64,000 bases of DNA from the NCBI RefSeq assembly GCF_000165795.1, contig NZ_CM001022.1, positions 2,513,812 to 2,577,811 on the forward strand. Reading direction: 5' to 3'. Shown here one piece after another: positions 42,288-51,491 of this stretch. The number at the start of each line of letters is the position of its first letter. Position 1 is the first letter of the stretch. The notes beneath the pieces were generated by a model. That model saw only the letters and a program-made list of their open reading frames with translations. It did not search any database and was not told where the DNA came from. The position numbers were made by a program, and so were the translations under genes. Source of the stretch: Aminomonas paucivorans DSM 12260. GTDB lineage: Bacteria; Synergistota; Synergistia; Synergistales; Synergistaceae.

Positions 42288-43454
42288 ATGGTGTCGCTCA
42301 TGAAGAGAACGAAGGGGAAGGCCCGGATGCTGCTGTGGATCGGCCTGATCGTGGCGGGCATCGGCCTGGTGGCCTACCGGATCGCCTTCCCCAAGCCGGA
42401 GCCCCGAACCCCCTCGGTGGCGGCCATCCGGGCGGAGAAGGGCCTGCCCGTGCGGGTACGCACCGTGACCTCCGGCACCTGGGAGCTGCGGCGCAGCTAC
42501 TACGGCCAGGTGGCCGCCTCGGCCACCCAGGAGGTGACGGCGGTGCTTCGGGAACGCATCCTCCGGGTTCTGGTGGAGGAGGGGCAACGGGTCCGGGCGG
42601 GACAGCCCCTGCTGGTTCTGGAGTCCACGGAGCAGGCGGCCAACCTGGGGGCCGACCGGGCGGCGGTGGAGGAGGCCCGTAGGGATTACCGCCGGGCGAA
42701 GGTCCTCTTCCAGGAGGGGGGGCTTTCCCGGGCGGACGTGGACAAGGCCTACGTGCGCCTCCGGGCGGAGGAGGCCAAGCTGGCGGCCTCCCGGTCCACC
42801 CTGGGTCAGACCACGGTGCGCGCCGCCGTGGACGGGGTGGTGGCGGTGCGGGACGCGGAGCCCGGAGAGGTGGCGGAACCGGGGAAGCTGCTCCTGTCCG
42901 TCCTGGACCCCTCCCGCCTGGAGGCCCAGATCCCCCTGCCCTCCTCGGAGCTGGGACAGGTGCGTCCGGGCACGGAGGTGGCCTTCTCCCTGGAGGGTCG
43001 CACCCTGAACGGACGGGTCAAGCGGGTGAACCCCAAGGCGGACCCCGCCACGGGGCTGTTCACCGCCGTGGTGGCCCTGCCTCCGGACCGGGGGGTGCGG
43101 CCGGGGGTCTTCCTGGAGGGGCAGTTCCTCATCCGCCGGAAGGAAGGGGTCATCGCCCTGCCCTCCACGGTGTTCCTCCGGGAGGGGGACCAGATGGCGG
43201 TGTACCTGGTCTCCGGGGACCGGGCGGTGCGCCGACCCGTGAAGGTGGGGGAGGGGCAGGGAGATACCCTGGAGGTGCTCTCCGGCCTCGCCCCGGGGGA
43301 TGCGGTGGTGGAGGAGGGGGTGGGCACCCTGAGCGACGGGGCGAAGCTCTGGATCCAGGACCCCGCTTCCCGGGACCGGACGCCCTCCCCGGCGACCTCT
43401 CCTGAACCCCGATCCTCCCGTCCCGCAGAGGGAGAGGGCGCCCCATGGGCCTGA
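42288..43454 (+). CDS. RND efflux membrane-fusion (periplasmic adaptor) protein
   Basis: 388 residues. A signal anchor (about 14-31) precedes the adaptor domains: lipoyl/biotinyl halves (ITRVLVEEGQRVRAGQPLLVLE in outline and TTVRAAVDGVVAVRDAEPGEVAEPG), a short helical hairpin between them (about 125-170), then beta-barrel and membrane-proximal domains (VFLEGQFLIRRKEGVIALPSTV). GGAGGAAA precedes the ATG. It overlaps the RND pump gene by ten bases. No outer-membrane TolC-type gene is adjacent. The helical hairpin is short compared with AcrA, suggesting a smaller reach to the outer-membrane channel. Confidence 0.92.
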   Translation: MVSLMKRTKGKARMLLWIGLIVAGIGLVAYRIAFPKPEPRTPSVAAIRAEKGLPVRVRTVTSGTWELRRSYYGQVAASATQEVTAVLRERILRVLVEEGQRVRAGQPLLVLESTEQAANLGADRAAVEEARRDYRRAKVLFQEGGLSRADVDKAYVRLRAEEAKLAASRSTLGQTTVRAAVDGVVAVRDAEPGEVAEPGKLLLSVLDPSRLEAQIPLPSSELGQVRPGTEVAFSLEGRTLNGRVKRVNPKADPATGLFTAVVALPPDRGVRPGVFLEGQFLIRRKEGVIALPSTVFLREGDQMAVYLVSGDRAVRRPVKVGEGQGDTLEVLSGLAPGDAVVEEGVGTLSDGAKLWIQDPASRDRTPSPATSPEPRSSRPAEGEGAPWA

Positions 43455-46400
43455 TCCGCTTCTGCGTCCGCCGCCCCGTCTTCACCTGGGTGACGGTGCT
43501 ATTGGCCTGCTTCCTGGGGGTCTACAGCTATTTCAAGCTGGGGGTGGCCCTGTACCCCAAGGTGGACATCCCCGTGGTGGTGGTCTACGCCGCCTACCGG
43601 GGGGCCAGCCCCGGAGAGATCGAACAGCTGGTGGCCAAGCCCCTGGAGGACGCGGTCTCCAAGGTGGAGGGCGTCAAGAAGATCGAGAGCTACTCCCTGG
43701 AGGGGTTCTGCTACGTGGTGGCGGAGCTGTTCTACGAGGTGGACCTGAACCAGGCCACCCTGGACGTGTCCAACAAGGTCAAGGAGACCCGGGAGAAGCT
43801 CCCCAAGGACGCCGACGAGCCCACGGTGGAGAAGGTGGACATCAACGCAGACTCCTTCATGAAGGTGGTCTTCACCTCCCCCCTCCCCCCCAAGCAAGCC
43901 CGGGACATCCTGGACGACCAGGTGGTGCGGCAGCTCACCCGGGTGACGGGGGTGGCGGAGGTAGACCTGGCGGGGGGACAGGAGCGGGAGATCCACCTCC
44001 TCCTGGACCCCCGGGCGCTGAAGAGCTACGGCGTCTCCATCCAGCGCGTCGCCGCCCTCATCGCCGCCAACAACGTCACCAACCCCTCGGGGTACATCGC
44101 CCAGGGGGACCGGGAGATCACCCTCCGCTTCAAGGGAGAGGCCCCGGCGGTGCAGGCCCTGGGGGAGATCCGGGTGCCCCTGCAAAACGGCGCTTCCGTG
44201 CGCCTCTCCGCTCTGGGGCGCATCGAGGACGGCATCAAGGACGTGCGGCGCCTCACCCGGTACGACGGGGAAGACGCCTTCCTGATCTACGTGAAGGCCC
44301 GACCCAACGCCAACGTGGTGAACGTGGGGCGGGACGTGCGCAAGGCCCTGGACCGGATCCTCCCCACCCTTCCGGGAGGGTTCAAGATGGACGTGGCCTT
44401 CGACGACTCGGAGTTCATCCGGGATGCGGTGAAGAACGTCCTGCGGGACATGGTGGTGGGGACCCTCCTCACGGGGCTGGTGCTCTATCTCTTCCTGCGC
44501 CGCCTCTCCGCCACCCTGGTGGTGGCCCTGGCCATGCCCGCCGCCGTCCTGGCCACCTTCGTCCCCATGGTGGGGCAGGGCTTCACCCTCAACGTCATGA
44601 GCACCCTGGGGCTGGCCATCACCATGGGGGTGCTGGTGAACAACTCCATCCTGGTGCTGGAGAACGTCTACCGCTACCGGGACCTGGGGTACGAACCCCT
44701 GGACGCGGCGGAGAAGGGCACCGGAGAGATCGCCATCTCCGTGCTGGCCACCACCGCCACGAACCTGGGGGTGTTCCTGCCCGTGGCCTTCGTCCCCGGG
44801 GTGGCGGGACAGTTCCTGGAACAGTACGCCCTGACCATCGTCTACTCCACGGTCTTCTCCCTCTGGGTTTCCCTCACCGTCACCCCCATGGTGGCGGCCC
44901 GCATCATGGGAGCGAAGGAACCCTCCAGGGTCAGCCGCTTCCTCTGCGGCTGGTGGACCTGGCTGTACCAGGGCTTCGAGGACCTGCACCACGTCCTCAT
45001 CACCCGAACCGTGCTGCACCCCTGGAAGACGGTGCTCTTCTTCCTGGCCCTCACGGGGGGGTGCTTCGCCCTGGCCTCCCGGATCGGCACGGAGTTCCTT
45101 CCCCGGGCGGACGACGGCACCGTGACCCTCCAGATGGAGCTGCCCGCGGAAAGCTCCCTGGCCCGCACGGACCGGCTGGTGCGGGTGGCGGAGGAGCACG
45201 CCCGCCAGCTTCCCCACGTGCGCCACGTCACCGCCGTGACGGGCAGCACCGGGAGCCGTTCGGGCACCCACATGGGGAAGGTGGAACTCGCCCTGGACAA
45301 GGACAAGACCGCCCGCCCCAGCTCCTTCCGCATCGCCTCGGACCTGCGGCCCTTCGCCGCCTCTCTCCCCGACGCCACGGTAAGCGTCCAGGCGGCCCGG
45401 GCGGACTTCCACAGCGGCAAACCCCTGAAGATCGTGGTGGCGGGGGAGGACACGGGCACCCTGCTTCGGGTGGCGGAGCAGGTGAAGGAGATCATGCGGG
45501 ACGTCCCCGGGGTGGTGGACGTGGACCTGGACTGGAAGCTGGGCCGTCCGGAGCTGCGCCTGGATCCCCTCCGCTGGCGCCTGGGACAGCTGGACCTGGA
45601 CGTGGCGTCCCTCTCCGAGGCCGTGCGGGGCTACATCACCGGACTCAAGGCGGGGACCTACCGGGAGGGGGGCCTGGAATACGACATCCTGGCCAAACTG
45701 GACCCGGGGAAGACGGAGAGCATCTTCCAGACCCCGGAGCTGCCCATCCTCACCCCCTCGGGGATGGTGCCCCTGAAGGAGCTGGCCACCTTCTCCACCG
45801 AGGCGGGACCCACCCGGGTGGTCCGCAAGGACCGGCTGCGCACCGTGACGGTGGAGGGAGACGTGGTGGGCCGCTCCGTGGGGGAGGCCTTCGGGGACAT
45901 CCAGAAGGGCATCGCGGACATCCCCCTGCCCCCGGGCTACCGCTTCCTCTTCGAAGGGGAGGCGGAGGACATGAGGGAGACCTTCACCGACATGGGCATC
46001 GCCTTCGCCCTGGCGGTGGCCATCACCTTCCTCATGATCGCCGCCATCCTGGAGTCCTGGGCCTTCGCGGCCATCATCATGCTCACCGTGCCCCTCTCCG
46101 CCATCGGGGTCATCCCCGCCCTGGTGATGACGGACACCACCATGTCCCTCTACGGCCTCATGGGCATGGTCATGCTGGTGGGGCTGGTGGTGAACAACGC
46201 CATCGTGGTGATCGACTACGCGGAGGTGCTCCGCAAGGGGGGCATGACCCCCTCCAAGGCCATCGTGGAGGCCTGCGGGGTGCGGCTTCGGTCCATCGTC
46301 ATGGCCGACGCCACCTCCATCATCGCCATGATCCCCCTGGCCATCGGCTCCGGGGACGGGGGGGAGATGCGGGCTCCCATGGCCATCGTGGCCATCGGCG

Positions 46401-46552
46401 GCCTGGTGGCGGGGGGTACCCTGGCGCTCTTCGCCATCCCCCCGGTGTACAAGCTCTACTGGGCCGTGCGGATCCGCCTGGCCCGCCGGCGGCAGCGGGG
46501 ACTCCGGGGCCTGCGCACCCGGGAGGACGTGCTGAAGGACCGGTTCGTGTAG
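43445..46552 (+). CDS. RND-superfamily efflux pump (HAE1/AcrB-like)
   Basis: 1035 residues, full length, with the twelve-segment RND layout and two large periplasmic loops. It starts FCVRRPVFTWVTVLLACFLGV and has the usual PKVDIPVVVVYAAYRGASP porter block. TM4 reads LGLAITMGVLVNNSILVLENVYR and TM10 reads LVGLVVNNAIVVIDYAEVLR. Typical proton-driven pumps carry one or two Asp in TM4 (VDD or VDN), and these are Asn399-Asn400 here. The gene overlaps the adaptor by ten bases, so the two form one complex. Likely substrates are hydrophobic toxins or lipids. A terminator follows the stop. Confidence 0.93.
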   Translation: MGLIRFCVRRPVFTWVTVLLACFLGVYSYFKLGVALYPKVDIPVVVVYAAYRGASPGEIEQLVAKPLEDAVSKVEGVKKIESYSLEGFCYVVAELFYEVDLNQATLDVSNKVKETREKLPKDADEPTVEKVDINADSFMKVVFTSPLPPKQARDILDDQVVRQLTRVTGVAEVDLAGGQEREIHLLLDPRALKSYGVSIQRVAALIAANNVTNPSGYIAQGDREITLRFKGEAPAVQALGEIRVPLQNGASVRLSALGRIEDGIKDVRRLTRYDGEDAFLIYVKARPNANVVNVGRDVRKALDRILPTLPGGFKMDVAFDDSEFIRDAVKNVLRDMVVGTLLTGLVLYLFLRRLSATLVVALAMPAAVLATFVPMVGQGFTLNVMSTLGLAITMGVLVNNSILVLENVYRYRDLGYEPLDAAEKGTGEIAISVLATTATNLGVFLPVAFVPGVAGQFLEQYALTIVYSTVFSLWVSLTVTPMVAARIMGAKEPSRVSRFLCGWWTWLYQGFEDLHHVLITRTVLHPWKTVLFFLALTGGCFALASRIGTEFLPRADDGTVTLQMELPAESSLARTDRLVRVAEEHARQLPHVRHVTAVTGSTGSRSGTHMGKVELALDKDKTARPSSFRIASDLRPFAASLPDATVSVQAARADFHSGKPLKIVVAGEDTGTLLRVAEQVKEIMRDVPGVVDVDLDWKLGRPELRLDPLRWRLGQLDLDVASLSEAVRGYITGLKAGTYREGGLEYDILAKLDPGKTESIFQTPELPILTPSGMVPLKELATFSTEAGPTRVVRKDRLRTVTVEGDVVGRSVGEAFGDIQKGIADIPLPPGYRFLFEGEAEDMRETFTDMGIAFALAVAITFLMIAAILESWAFAAIIMLTVPLSAIGVIPALVMTDTTMSLYGLMGMVMLVGLVVNNAIVVIDYAEVLRKGGMTPSKAIVEACGVRLRSIVMADATSIIAMIPLAIGSGDGGEMRAPMAIVAIGGLVAGGTLALFAIPPVYKLYWAVRIRLARRRQRGLRGLRTREDVLKDRFV

Positions 46553-46566
46553 CCCCCTTCGGACCC

Positions 46567-46599
46567 GCCGGGGCCTCCGCTTCCTCCCGAGGCCCCGGC
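46567..46599. terminator. Bidirectional terminator between RND and Lrp genes
   Basis: GCCGGGGCCTC (46567-46577) pairs with GAGGCCCCGGC (46589-46599) between two converging genes; no strong T-run in either direction. Confidence 0.6.
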
Positions 46600-46604
46600 G
46601 GCCT

Positions 46605-47084
46605 TCACTCCCCCTCCGTCCCCGCGTGCACCACCCCCACCGGGGGAAGCTGGGGGAACTCCTTGTAGAGCACCAGATGGGTCTTGGTGAGACCGATCTT
46701 CTCCAGCACCCGGATCACCTCCTCCAGGCGCTTGCGGCTGCACACCGCCACCTCCACCAGGTAGTCCATCTCCCCGGTGACCACCCAATACTGGATCACC
46801 TCGGGCACCCGGGCCTGCACGTCGTTGATCAGGGATCGATCCTTGGCCCCGTGGATCTCCACGAGGATGTGCACGGGACAGCCGATCTTGTCGTAGTCCA
46901 GCTTGGCCTCGTACCCCCGGATGATCCCCTCCTCCTCCATGCGCTGCACCCGCTCCGCCACCGCGGGCACGGAAAGGCTCACCCGCTCCCCGATCTCCTT
47001 GAGGGGCATCCGGGCATCCTTCACCAGGTGCCCCAGGATCTTCCTCCCCGTCGCGTCCAGCAGGTTCAGCTTCTTCCTCGGCAT
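46605..47084 (-). CDS. Lrp/AsnC family transcription regulator
   Basis: 159 residues. An N-terminal winged helix-turn-helix (LDATGRKILGHLVKDARMPLKEIGERVSLSVPAVAERVQRME) is followed by the RAM/AsnC effector domain (VHILVEIHG, YWVVTGEMDYLVEVAVCS, KTHLVLYKEFPQL). Family members sense amino acids and control their transport and breakdown. It is divergent from two DUF3798 binding-protein genes followed by an AGCS symporter, so it is a good candidate regulator of that cluster. GGGGAGGG precedes the ATG. The 216-base divergent region contains a TATATT box on the minus strand. Confidence 0.92.
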   Translation of the reverse strand: MPRKKLNLLDATGRKILGHLVKDARMPLKEIGERVSLSVPAVAERVQRMEEEGIIRGYEAKLDYDKIGCPVHILVEIHGAKDRSLINDVQARVPEVIQYWVVTGEMDYLVEVAVCSRKRLEEVIRVLEKIGLTKTHLVLYKEFPQLPPVGVVHAGTEGE

Positions 47085-47300
47085 GACCTTCCCTCCCCGG
47101 GATCCCTGTCTTTCCATTGCGAATTTCGGCGAAAGGCACAATATACCGAAAAAAGGCTCCCTTTGCCCCCGCAAAGGAAGAAGCAAGTCCTTCTTCCCCC
47201 GGGGCTTCGTTGTTACAGTAGGGTAGCCCTGGGTTTGTACATTATAGCCATCACATACGGACGAGGTCGGCGCGCGCCTCGGTCGGGGAGGACGAAGTTC

Positions 47301-48494
47301 ATGAATGGGAAGGGATTCCACAGGATCCTTGCTGGTGCGGCATTGTCTTTGCTTTTGGTCTGTCCCGCCTTCGGGGCGGCGAAGTTCCACATCGGGGTCA
47401 TGACCCCCACGGTGTCCCAGGCGGAGGACAACGTGCGGGGGGCGGAGACCCTCATGGCCAAGTACGGCAACGCGGACAAGGGCGGCATGATCAAGCACAT
47501 CACCCACCCGGACAACTTCATGTCCGAGATGGAGACGGTGATCTCCCAGATCGTGGGCCTGGCGGACGACCCCCTCATGAAGGTCATCGTGGTGAACCAG
47601 GCCATCCCGGGCACCACCGAGGCCTTCCGGCGGGTGAAGGAGAAGCGTAAGGACATCCTCTGCATCGCCGGGGAACCCCACGAGGACCCGGGGGTCATCG
47701 ACTCCGCGGCGGATGTGGCGGTGAACGTGGACAACATCGCCCGGGGCTACCTGATCATCGCCGCGGCCAAGAAACTGGGGGCAGACACCTTCGTGCACAT
47801 CTCCTTCCCCCGGCACATGAGCTACGAGCTTCTCTCCCGGCGGCGGAACATCATGGAGGTGGCCTGCAAGGACCTGGGGATGAAGTTCGTCTTCGAGACC
47901 GCCCCGGACCCCACCAGCGACGTGGGCGTGGCGGGAGCGCAGCAGTTCATCCTGGAGAAGGTCCCCGCGTGGCTCCAGAAGTACGGCAAGAAGTCCGCCT
48001 TCTTCTGCACCAACGACGCCCAGGCGGAGCCCCTGATCAAGCAGGTGGCGGCCCTGGGGGGCTACTTCGTGGAGGCGGACTTGCCCTCCCCCCTGAGCTA
48101 CGCCGGAGCCCTGAGCCTGGATCTGTCCAAGGAAAAGGGCAACTGGACGGCCATCCTGAAGAAGGTGGAACAGGCGGTGATCAAGGCGGGGGGCAAGGGC
48201 CGCCTGGGCACCTGGGTGTACAGCAACGGCTACGTCACCACCGCCGCCCTGGCGGAGTTCGGCAAGCTGGTGGCGGAGAAGAAGGCCAAGGTCCACGACT
48301 TCAAGACCCTCATGGCCTGCCTGAACCGGTACTCCCCCGGGGGCTCCTGGAGCGGCAACCCCTACGTGGACCTGGGCACGGGGGTCAAGCAGAAGAACCA
48401 CTTCCTCATCTACCAGGACACCTACATCTTCGGCCGGGGCTACCTGGGCATGACCAAGGTGAAGGTGCCGGAGAAGTACTTCCAGATCCGCTGA
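47301..48494 (+). CDS. DUF3798 family periplasmic solute-binding protein
   Basis: 397 residues. The signal peptide (AGAALSLLLVCPAFGAAKF) leads to KFHIGVMTPTVSQAEDN. The conserved core is shared with the other three copies, but this is the most divergent in the last third (SYAGALSLDLSKEKGNW and NPYVDLGTGVKQKN), where it lacks the LMGYPGA segment present in the others. It probably binds a related but different ligand. The ATG follows GGGGAGGACG. It is separated from the next copy by 67 bases with no clear terminator, so the two are likely co-transcribed. There is no ABC gene on this side of the window, so it must work with permeases elsewhere, perhaps those at 1.7-5.5 kb. Confidence 0.88.
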   Translation: MNGKGFHRILAGAALSLLLVCPAFGAAKFHIGVMTPTVSQAEDNVRGAETLMAKYGNADKGGMIKHITHPDNFMSEMETVISQIVGLADDPLMKVIVVNQAIPGTTEAFRRVKEKRKDILCIAGEPHEDPGVIDSAADVAVNVDNIARGYLIIAAAKKLGADTFVHISFPRHMSYELLSRRRNIMEVACKDLGMKFVFETAPDPTSDVGVAGAQQFILEKVPAWLQKYGKKSAFFCTNDAQAEPLIKQVAALGGYFVEADLPSPLSYAGALSLDLSKEKGNWTAILKKVEQAVIKAGGKGRLGTWVYSNGYVTTAALAEFGKLVAEKKAKVHDFKTLMACLNRYSPGGSWSGNPYVDLGTGVKQKNHFLIYQDTYIFGRGYLGMTKVKVPEKYFQIR

Positions 48495-48561
48495 CGTCAC
48501 GCCCCGACGCATGTCGGGAACAGTCCTGCGGGGACAACCCCCGCAAAGGAGGGCAAACCAG

Positions 48562-49758
48562 ATGGGCTCGAAGGCGATCCATCGGATCCTGGTAGGCGCA
48601 GCGCTCTGCTGCCTCTTCGCGTGCCCCGCCCTGGGGGCGGCGAAGTTCCACATCGGCGTGGTCACGGGGACGGTGTCCCAGTCGGAAGACGACCTCCGGG
48701 GGGCGGAGCGGCTCATCAAGGAGTACGGCGACGTGAGCAAGGGCGGCATGATCAAGCACCTCACCTATCCGGACAACTTCATGTCCGAGATGGAGACCTC
48801 CATCTCCCAGATCGTGGGCCTGGCGGACGACCCCCTCATGAAGGTCATCGTGGTGAACCAGGCCATCCCGGGGACCACCGAGGCCTTCCGACGGGTGAAG
48901 GAGAAGCGCAAGGACATCCTCTGCTTCTCCGGGGAACCCCACGAGGACCCCAACGTCATCGATTCCATCTCCGACCTCTCCTGCGGCTCCGACACCATCA
49001 CCCGGGGCTACCTGATCGTGGCGGCGGCCAAGAAGCTGGGGGCAGACACCCTGGTGCACATCTCCTTCCCCCGGCACATGAGCTACGAGATGCTCTCCCG
49101 GCGGCGCAACATCATGGAGGTGGCCTGCAAGGACCTGGGGCTGAAGTTCGTCTTCGAGACCGCCCCGGACCCCACCAGCGACGTGGGCGTGGCGGGGGCG
49201 CAGCAGTTCATCCTGGAAAAGGTCCCCGCGTGGCTTGCCAAGTACGGCAAGAAGGCGGCGTTCTTCTGCACCAACGACGCCCAGACGGAGCCCCTGCTGA
49301 AGCAGGTGGCCGCCCACGGAGGCTTCTTCGTGGAGGCGGACCTGCCTTCTCCCCTCATGGGCTACCCCGGGGCCTTCGGCATCGACCTCTCCAAGGAGAA
49401 GGGCAACTGGCCCGCCATCCTGAAGAAGGTGGAGGGCGCGGTGGTCAAGGCAGGGGGCAAGGGCCGCATGGGCACCTGGGCCTACAGCTTCGGCTTCGCC
49501 AACTCCGCCGCCCTGGCGGAGTTCGGCAAGCGCATCGTGGAGAAGAAGACCAAGCTGGGGGACTTCAAGACCCTCATGGAGTGCTTCGCCAAGTACACTC
49601 CCGGCGCCCGGTGGAACGGGGGCTACTACACCGACCTGAGCACCGGAACGAAGCGTAAGAACCACGTGCTCATCTATCAGGACACCTACATCCTGGGCCG
49701 GGGTTACCTGGACATGACCAAGGTCCAGGTCCCGGAGAAGTACTTCAAGATCCGTTGA
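48562..49758 (+). CDS. DUF3798 family periplasmic solute-binding protein
   Basis: 398 residues, closely similar to the copy at 5772-6965: KFHIGVVTGTVSQSEDDLRGAERLIKEYGDV is shared almost to the residue, as are LSRRRNIMEVACKDLGLKF and PSPLMGYPGAFGIDLSKEKGNWPAILKKVEGA in outline. The signal peptide is ALCCLFACPALGAAKF. AAAGGAGGG precedes the ATG. It is the second gene of the pair downstream of the Lrp regulator and is followed, after about 200 bases holding a GC-rich hairpin, by the AGCS symporter. The near-identity with a copy 42 kb away in inverted orientation suggests duplication and ongoing homogenisation. Confidence 0.88.
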   Translation: MGSKAIHRILVGAALCCLFACPALGAAKFHIGVVTGTVSQSEDDLRGAERLIKEYGDVSKGGMIKHLTYPDNFMSEMETSISQIVGLADDPLMKVIVVNQAIPGTTEAFRRVKEKRKDILCFSGEPHEDPNVIDSISDLSCGSDTITRGYLIVAAAKKLGADTLVHISFPRHMSYEMLSRRRNIMEVACKDLGLKFVFETAPDPTSDVGVAGAQQFILEKVPAWLAKYGKKAAFFCTNDAQTEPLLKQVAAHGGFFVEADLPSPLMGYPGAFGIDLSKEKGNWPAILKKVEGAVVKAGGKGRMGTWAYSFGFANSAALAEFGKRIVEKKTKLGDFKTLMECFAKYTPGARWNGGYYTDLSTGTKRKNHVLIYQDTYILGRGYLDMTKVQVPEKYFKIR

Positions 49759-49960
49759 TCCGCCTTCGGGGGGAGGGGCGGCGCGTCCCTCCCCTCTCCG
49801 CTCTTGCCCTCCCGAGGGCGAGGCGGGTCCCATTCGGCTCCGCAAGGCATCGGACAAACCGGTCTTCCCGCCCGGCGCGAGGGGCTCTTCGCGCCCCTGA
49901 TGTTCTGTGCCCCGGGCGATCAAGCAAGGCAACCCATTCGGACAGAGGAGGCAAGGTCAC

Positions 49961-51409
49961 ATGGATAAGATCCTGGAAACCCTGGTGGGGTGGGCCTGGG
50001 GAACCCCGCTTCTGGTGGCGGTGTTCTCCGTGGGCATCCTGTTCACGGTGGGAACGGGCTTCTGGCAGTTCCGGCGATTCGGTTTCATCCTCAAGAACAC
50101 CCTCTGCAAGATGTTCGAGAAGACGGAGACGGGCAAGGGCATCCTCACCCCCTTCCAGGCGGTGGCCATCGCCATGGCCAGCACCGTGGGGGTGGGCAAC
50201 ATCGCCGGCGTGGCCAGCGCCATCGCCTTCGGGGGCCCCGGCGCGGTGTTCTGGATGTGGATCTGCGCCTTCCTGGGCATGATCACCAAGATGGCGGAGT
50301 GCACCCTGGCGGTGTACTTCCGGGACGTGGACGATTCCGGGGAGGCCTACGGCGGCCCCACCTACTACATGGAGAAGGGCCTAGGGCGCATGAAGGGCTG
50401 GCCCAAGGCCGTGTGGATCCCCATGGCGGCGGTGTTCGGCGGGGGCATCTGGTTCACCTTCTTCATCACCATGCAGAACTACACCGTATCGGAGGCCATC
50501 AGTTCCGTCTTCGGCGTGCCCATGGTGGGGGTCAGCCTCTTCTACGCCGCGGCGTGCTACGCCGTGGTCCTTGGGGGTATCCGGCGCATCGGCAAGGTGG
50601 CGGCCACCCTGGTGCCCTTCATGGCAGCCTTCTATCTGGGAGGCGGCCTGCTCATCCTCCTGAAGAACGCCTCTCAGGTGATCCCCGCCTTCGGGCTCAT
50701 CTTTCACTCCGCCTTCAACCCCACCGCCGCTGCGGGGGGCTTCGGGGGCGCCGCGGTGGCGGTGGCCCTGCGCACCGGGGTGGCCCGGTCCATCTACTCC
50801 AACGAGGCAGGCTGGGGGACGGCGCCCCACGCCCACTCCACCGCCCAGGTGGACCACCCGATCCGCCAGGGCATGTGGGGGGTCTTCGAGGTCTTCGTGG
50901 ACACCATCCTGGTGTGCACCATGACCGCCCTCATCGTCCTGGTAACCGGTGAGTGGACCTCCGGCAAGGGCGGGGCGACCCTGGCCCTGGCGGCATTCCG
51001 CCACGGCTTCGGGAACCTGGGGGTGACGGTCTTCACCCTGGGGCTCTTCCTCTTCGGATGGACCACCTCCACGGGCTACTGCGCCTACTACGAGATCCTG
51101 GCCCGCCACGTGGGGCACTGGAACAAGGGGTTGGCCAAGGCCTTGACCCTCCTGTGCAAGTGGGGTTACCCCATCCCCGGGGTGGCCATCGTGCTGTGGG
51201 CCACCAAGTACGAGGTGGGAAGCGGCACGGTGTGGCTCCTGGCGGACCTTTCCACCGCCGTCCCCACCTTCATCAACCTGGTGGCCATCGCGGTGCTCTC
51301 CCCGGTGTTCTTCCGCCTGCTGAAGGACTTCGACGCCCGGGAGTTCGGCAAGTCCGGCGGGAAGATGAATCACCTGTTCTACGAGGACGACCCGGCCAAC
51401 CGCCGCTAG
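49961..51409 (+). CDS. Sodium:alanine symporter family (AGCS) transporter
   Basis: 482 residues, about eleven membrane segments. Family blocks are MASTVGVGNIAGVASAIAFGGPGAVFWMW, TKMAECTLAVYFR, the central GVARSIYSNEAGWGTAPHAHS and the late FGWTTSTGYCAYYEI. These proteins use the Na+ gradient to import alanine, glycine or D-amino acids, a fitting uptake step for an amino-acid fermenter. AGAGGAGG precedes the ATG. It follows the DUF3798 pair by 200 bases that carry hairpins, so it may have its own promoter. A strong terminator lies after it. Confidence 0.94.
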   Translation: MDKILETLVGWAWGTPLLVAVFSVGILFTVGTGFWQFRRFGFILKNTLCKMFEKTETGKGILTPFQAVAIAMASTVGVGNIAGVASAIAFGGPGAVFWMWICAFLGMITKMAECTLAVYFRDVDDSGEAYGGPTYYMEKGLGRMKGWPKAVWIPMAAVFGGGIWFTFFITMQNYTVSEAISSVFGVPMVGVSLFYAAACYAVVLGGIRRIGKVAATLVPFMAAFYLGGGLLILLKNASQVIPAFGLIFHSAFNPTAAAGGFGGAAVAVALRTGVARSIYSNEAGWGTAPHAHSTAQVDHPIRQGMWGVFEVFVDTILVCTMTALIVLVTGEWTSGKGGATLALAAFRHGFGNLGVTVFTLGLFLFGWTTSTGYCAYYEILARHVGHWNKGLAKALTLLCKWGYPIPGVAIVLWATKYEVGSGTVWLLADLSTAVPTFINLVAIAVLSPVFFRLLKDFDAREFGKSGGKMNHLFYEDDPANRR

Positions 51410-51435
51410 ACCCGACGACGACGGTCCTTTGCTTG

Positions 51436-51463
51436 GGGCGGGGAGGTTTCCCCGCCCTTTTTT
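51436..51463 (+). terminator. Intrinsic terminator of AGCS gene
   Basis: GGGCGGGGA and TCCCCGCCC with a four-base loop, followed by six T residues. Confidence 0.9.
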
Positions 51464-51491
51464 CCCGCTAGAAGGGAAGGATGACCTCTCC

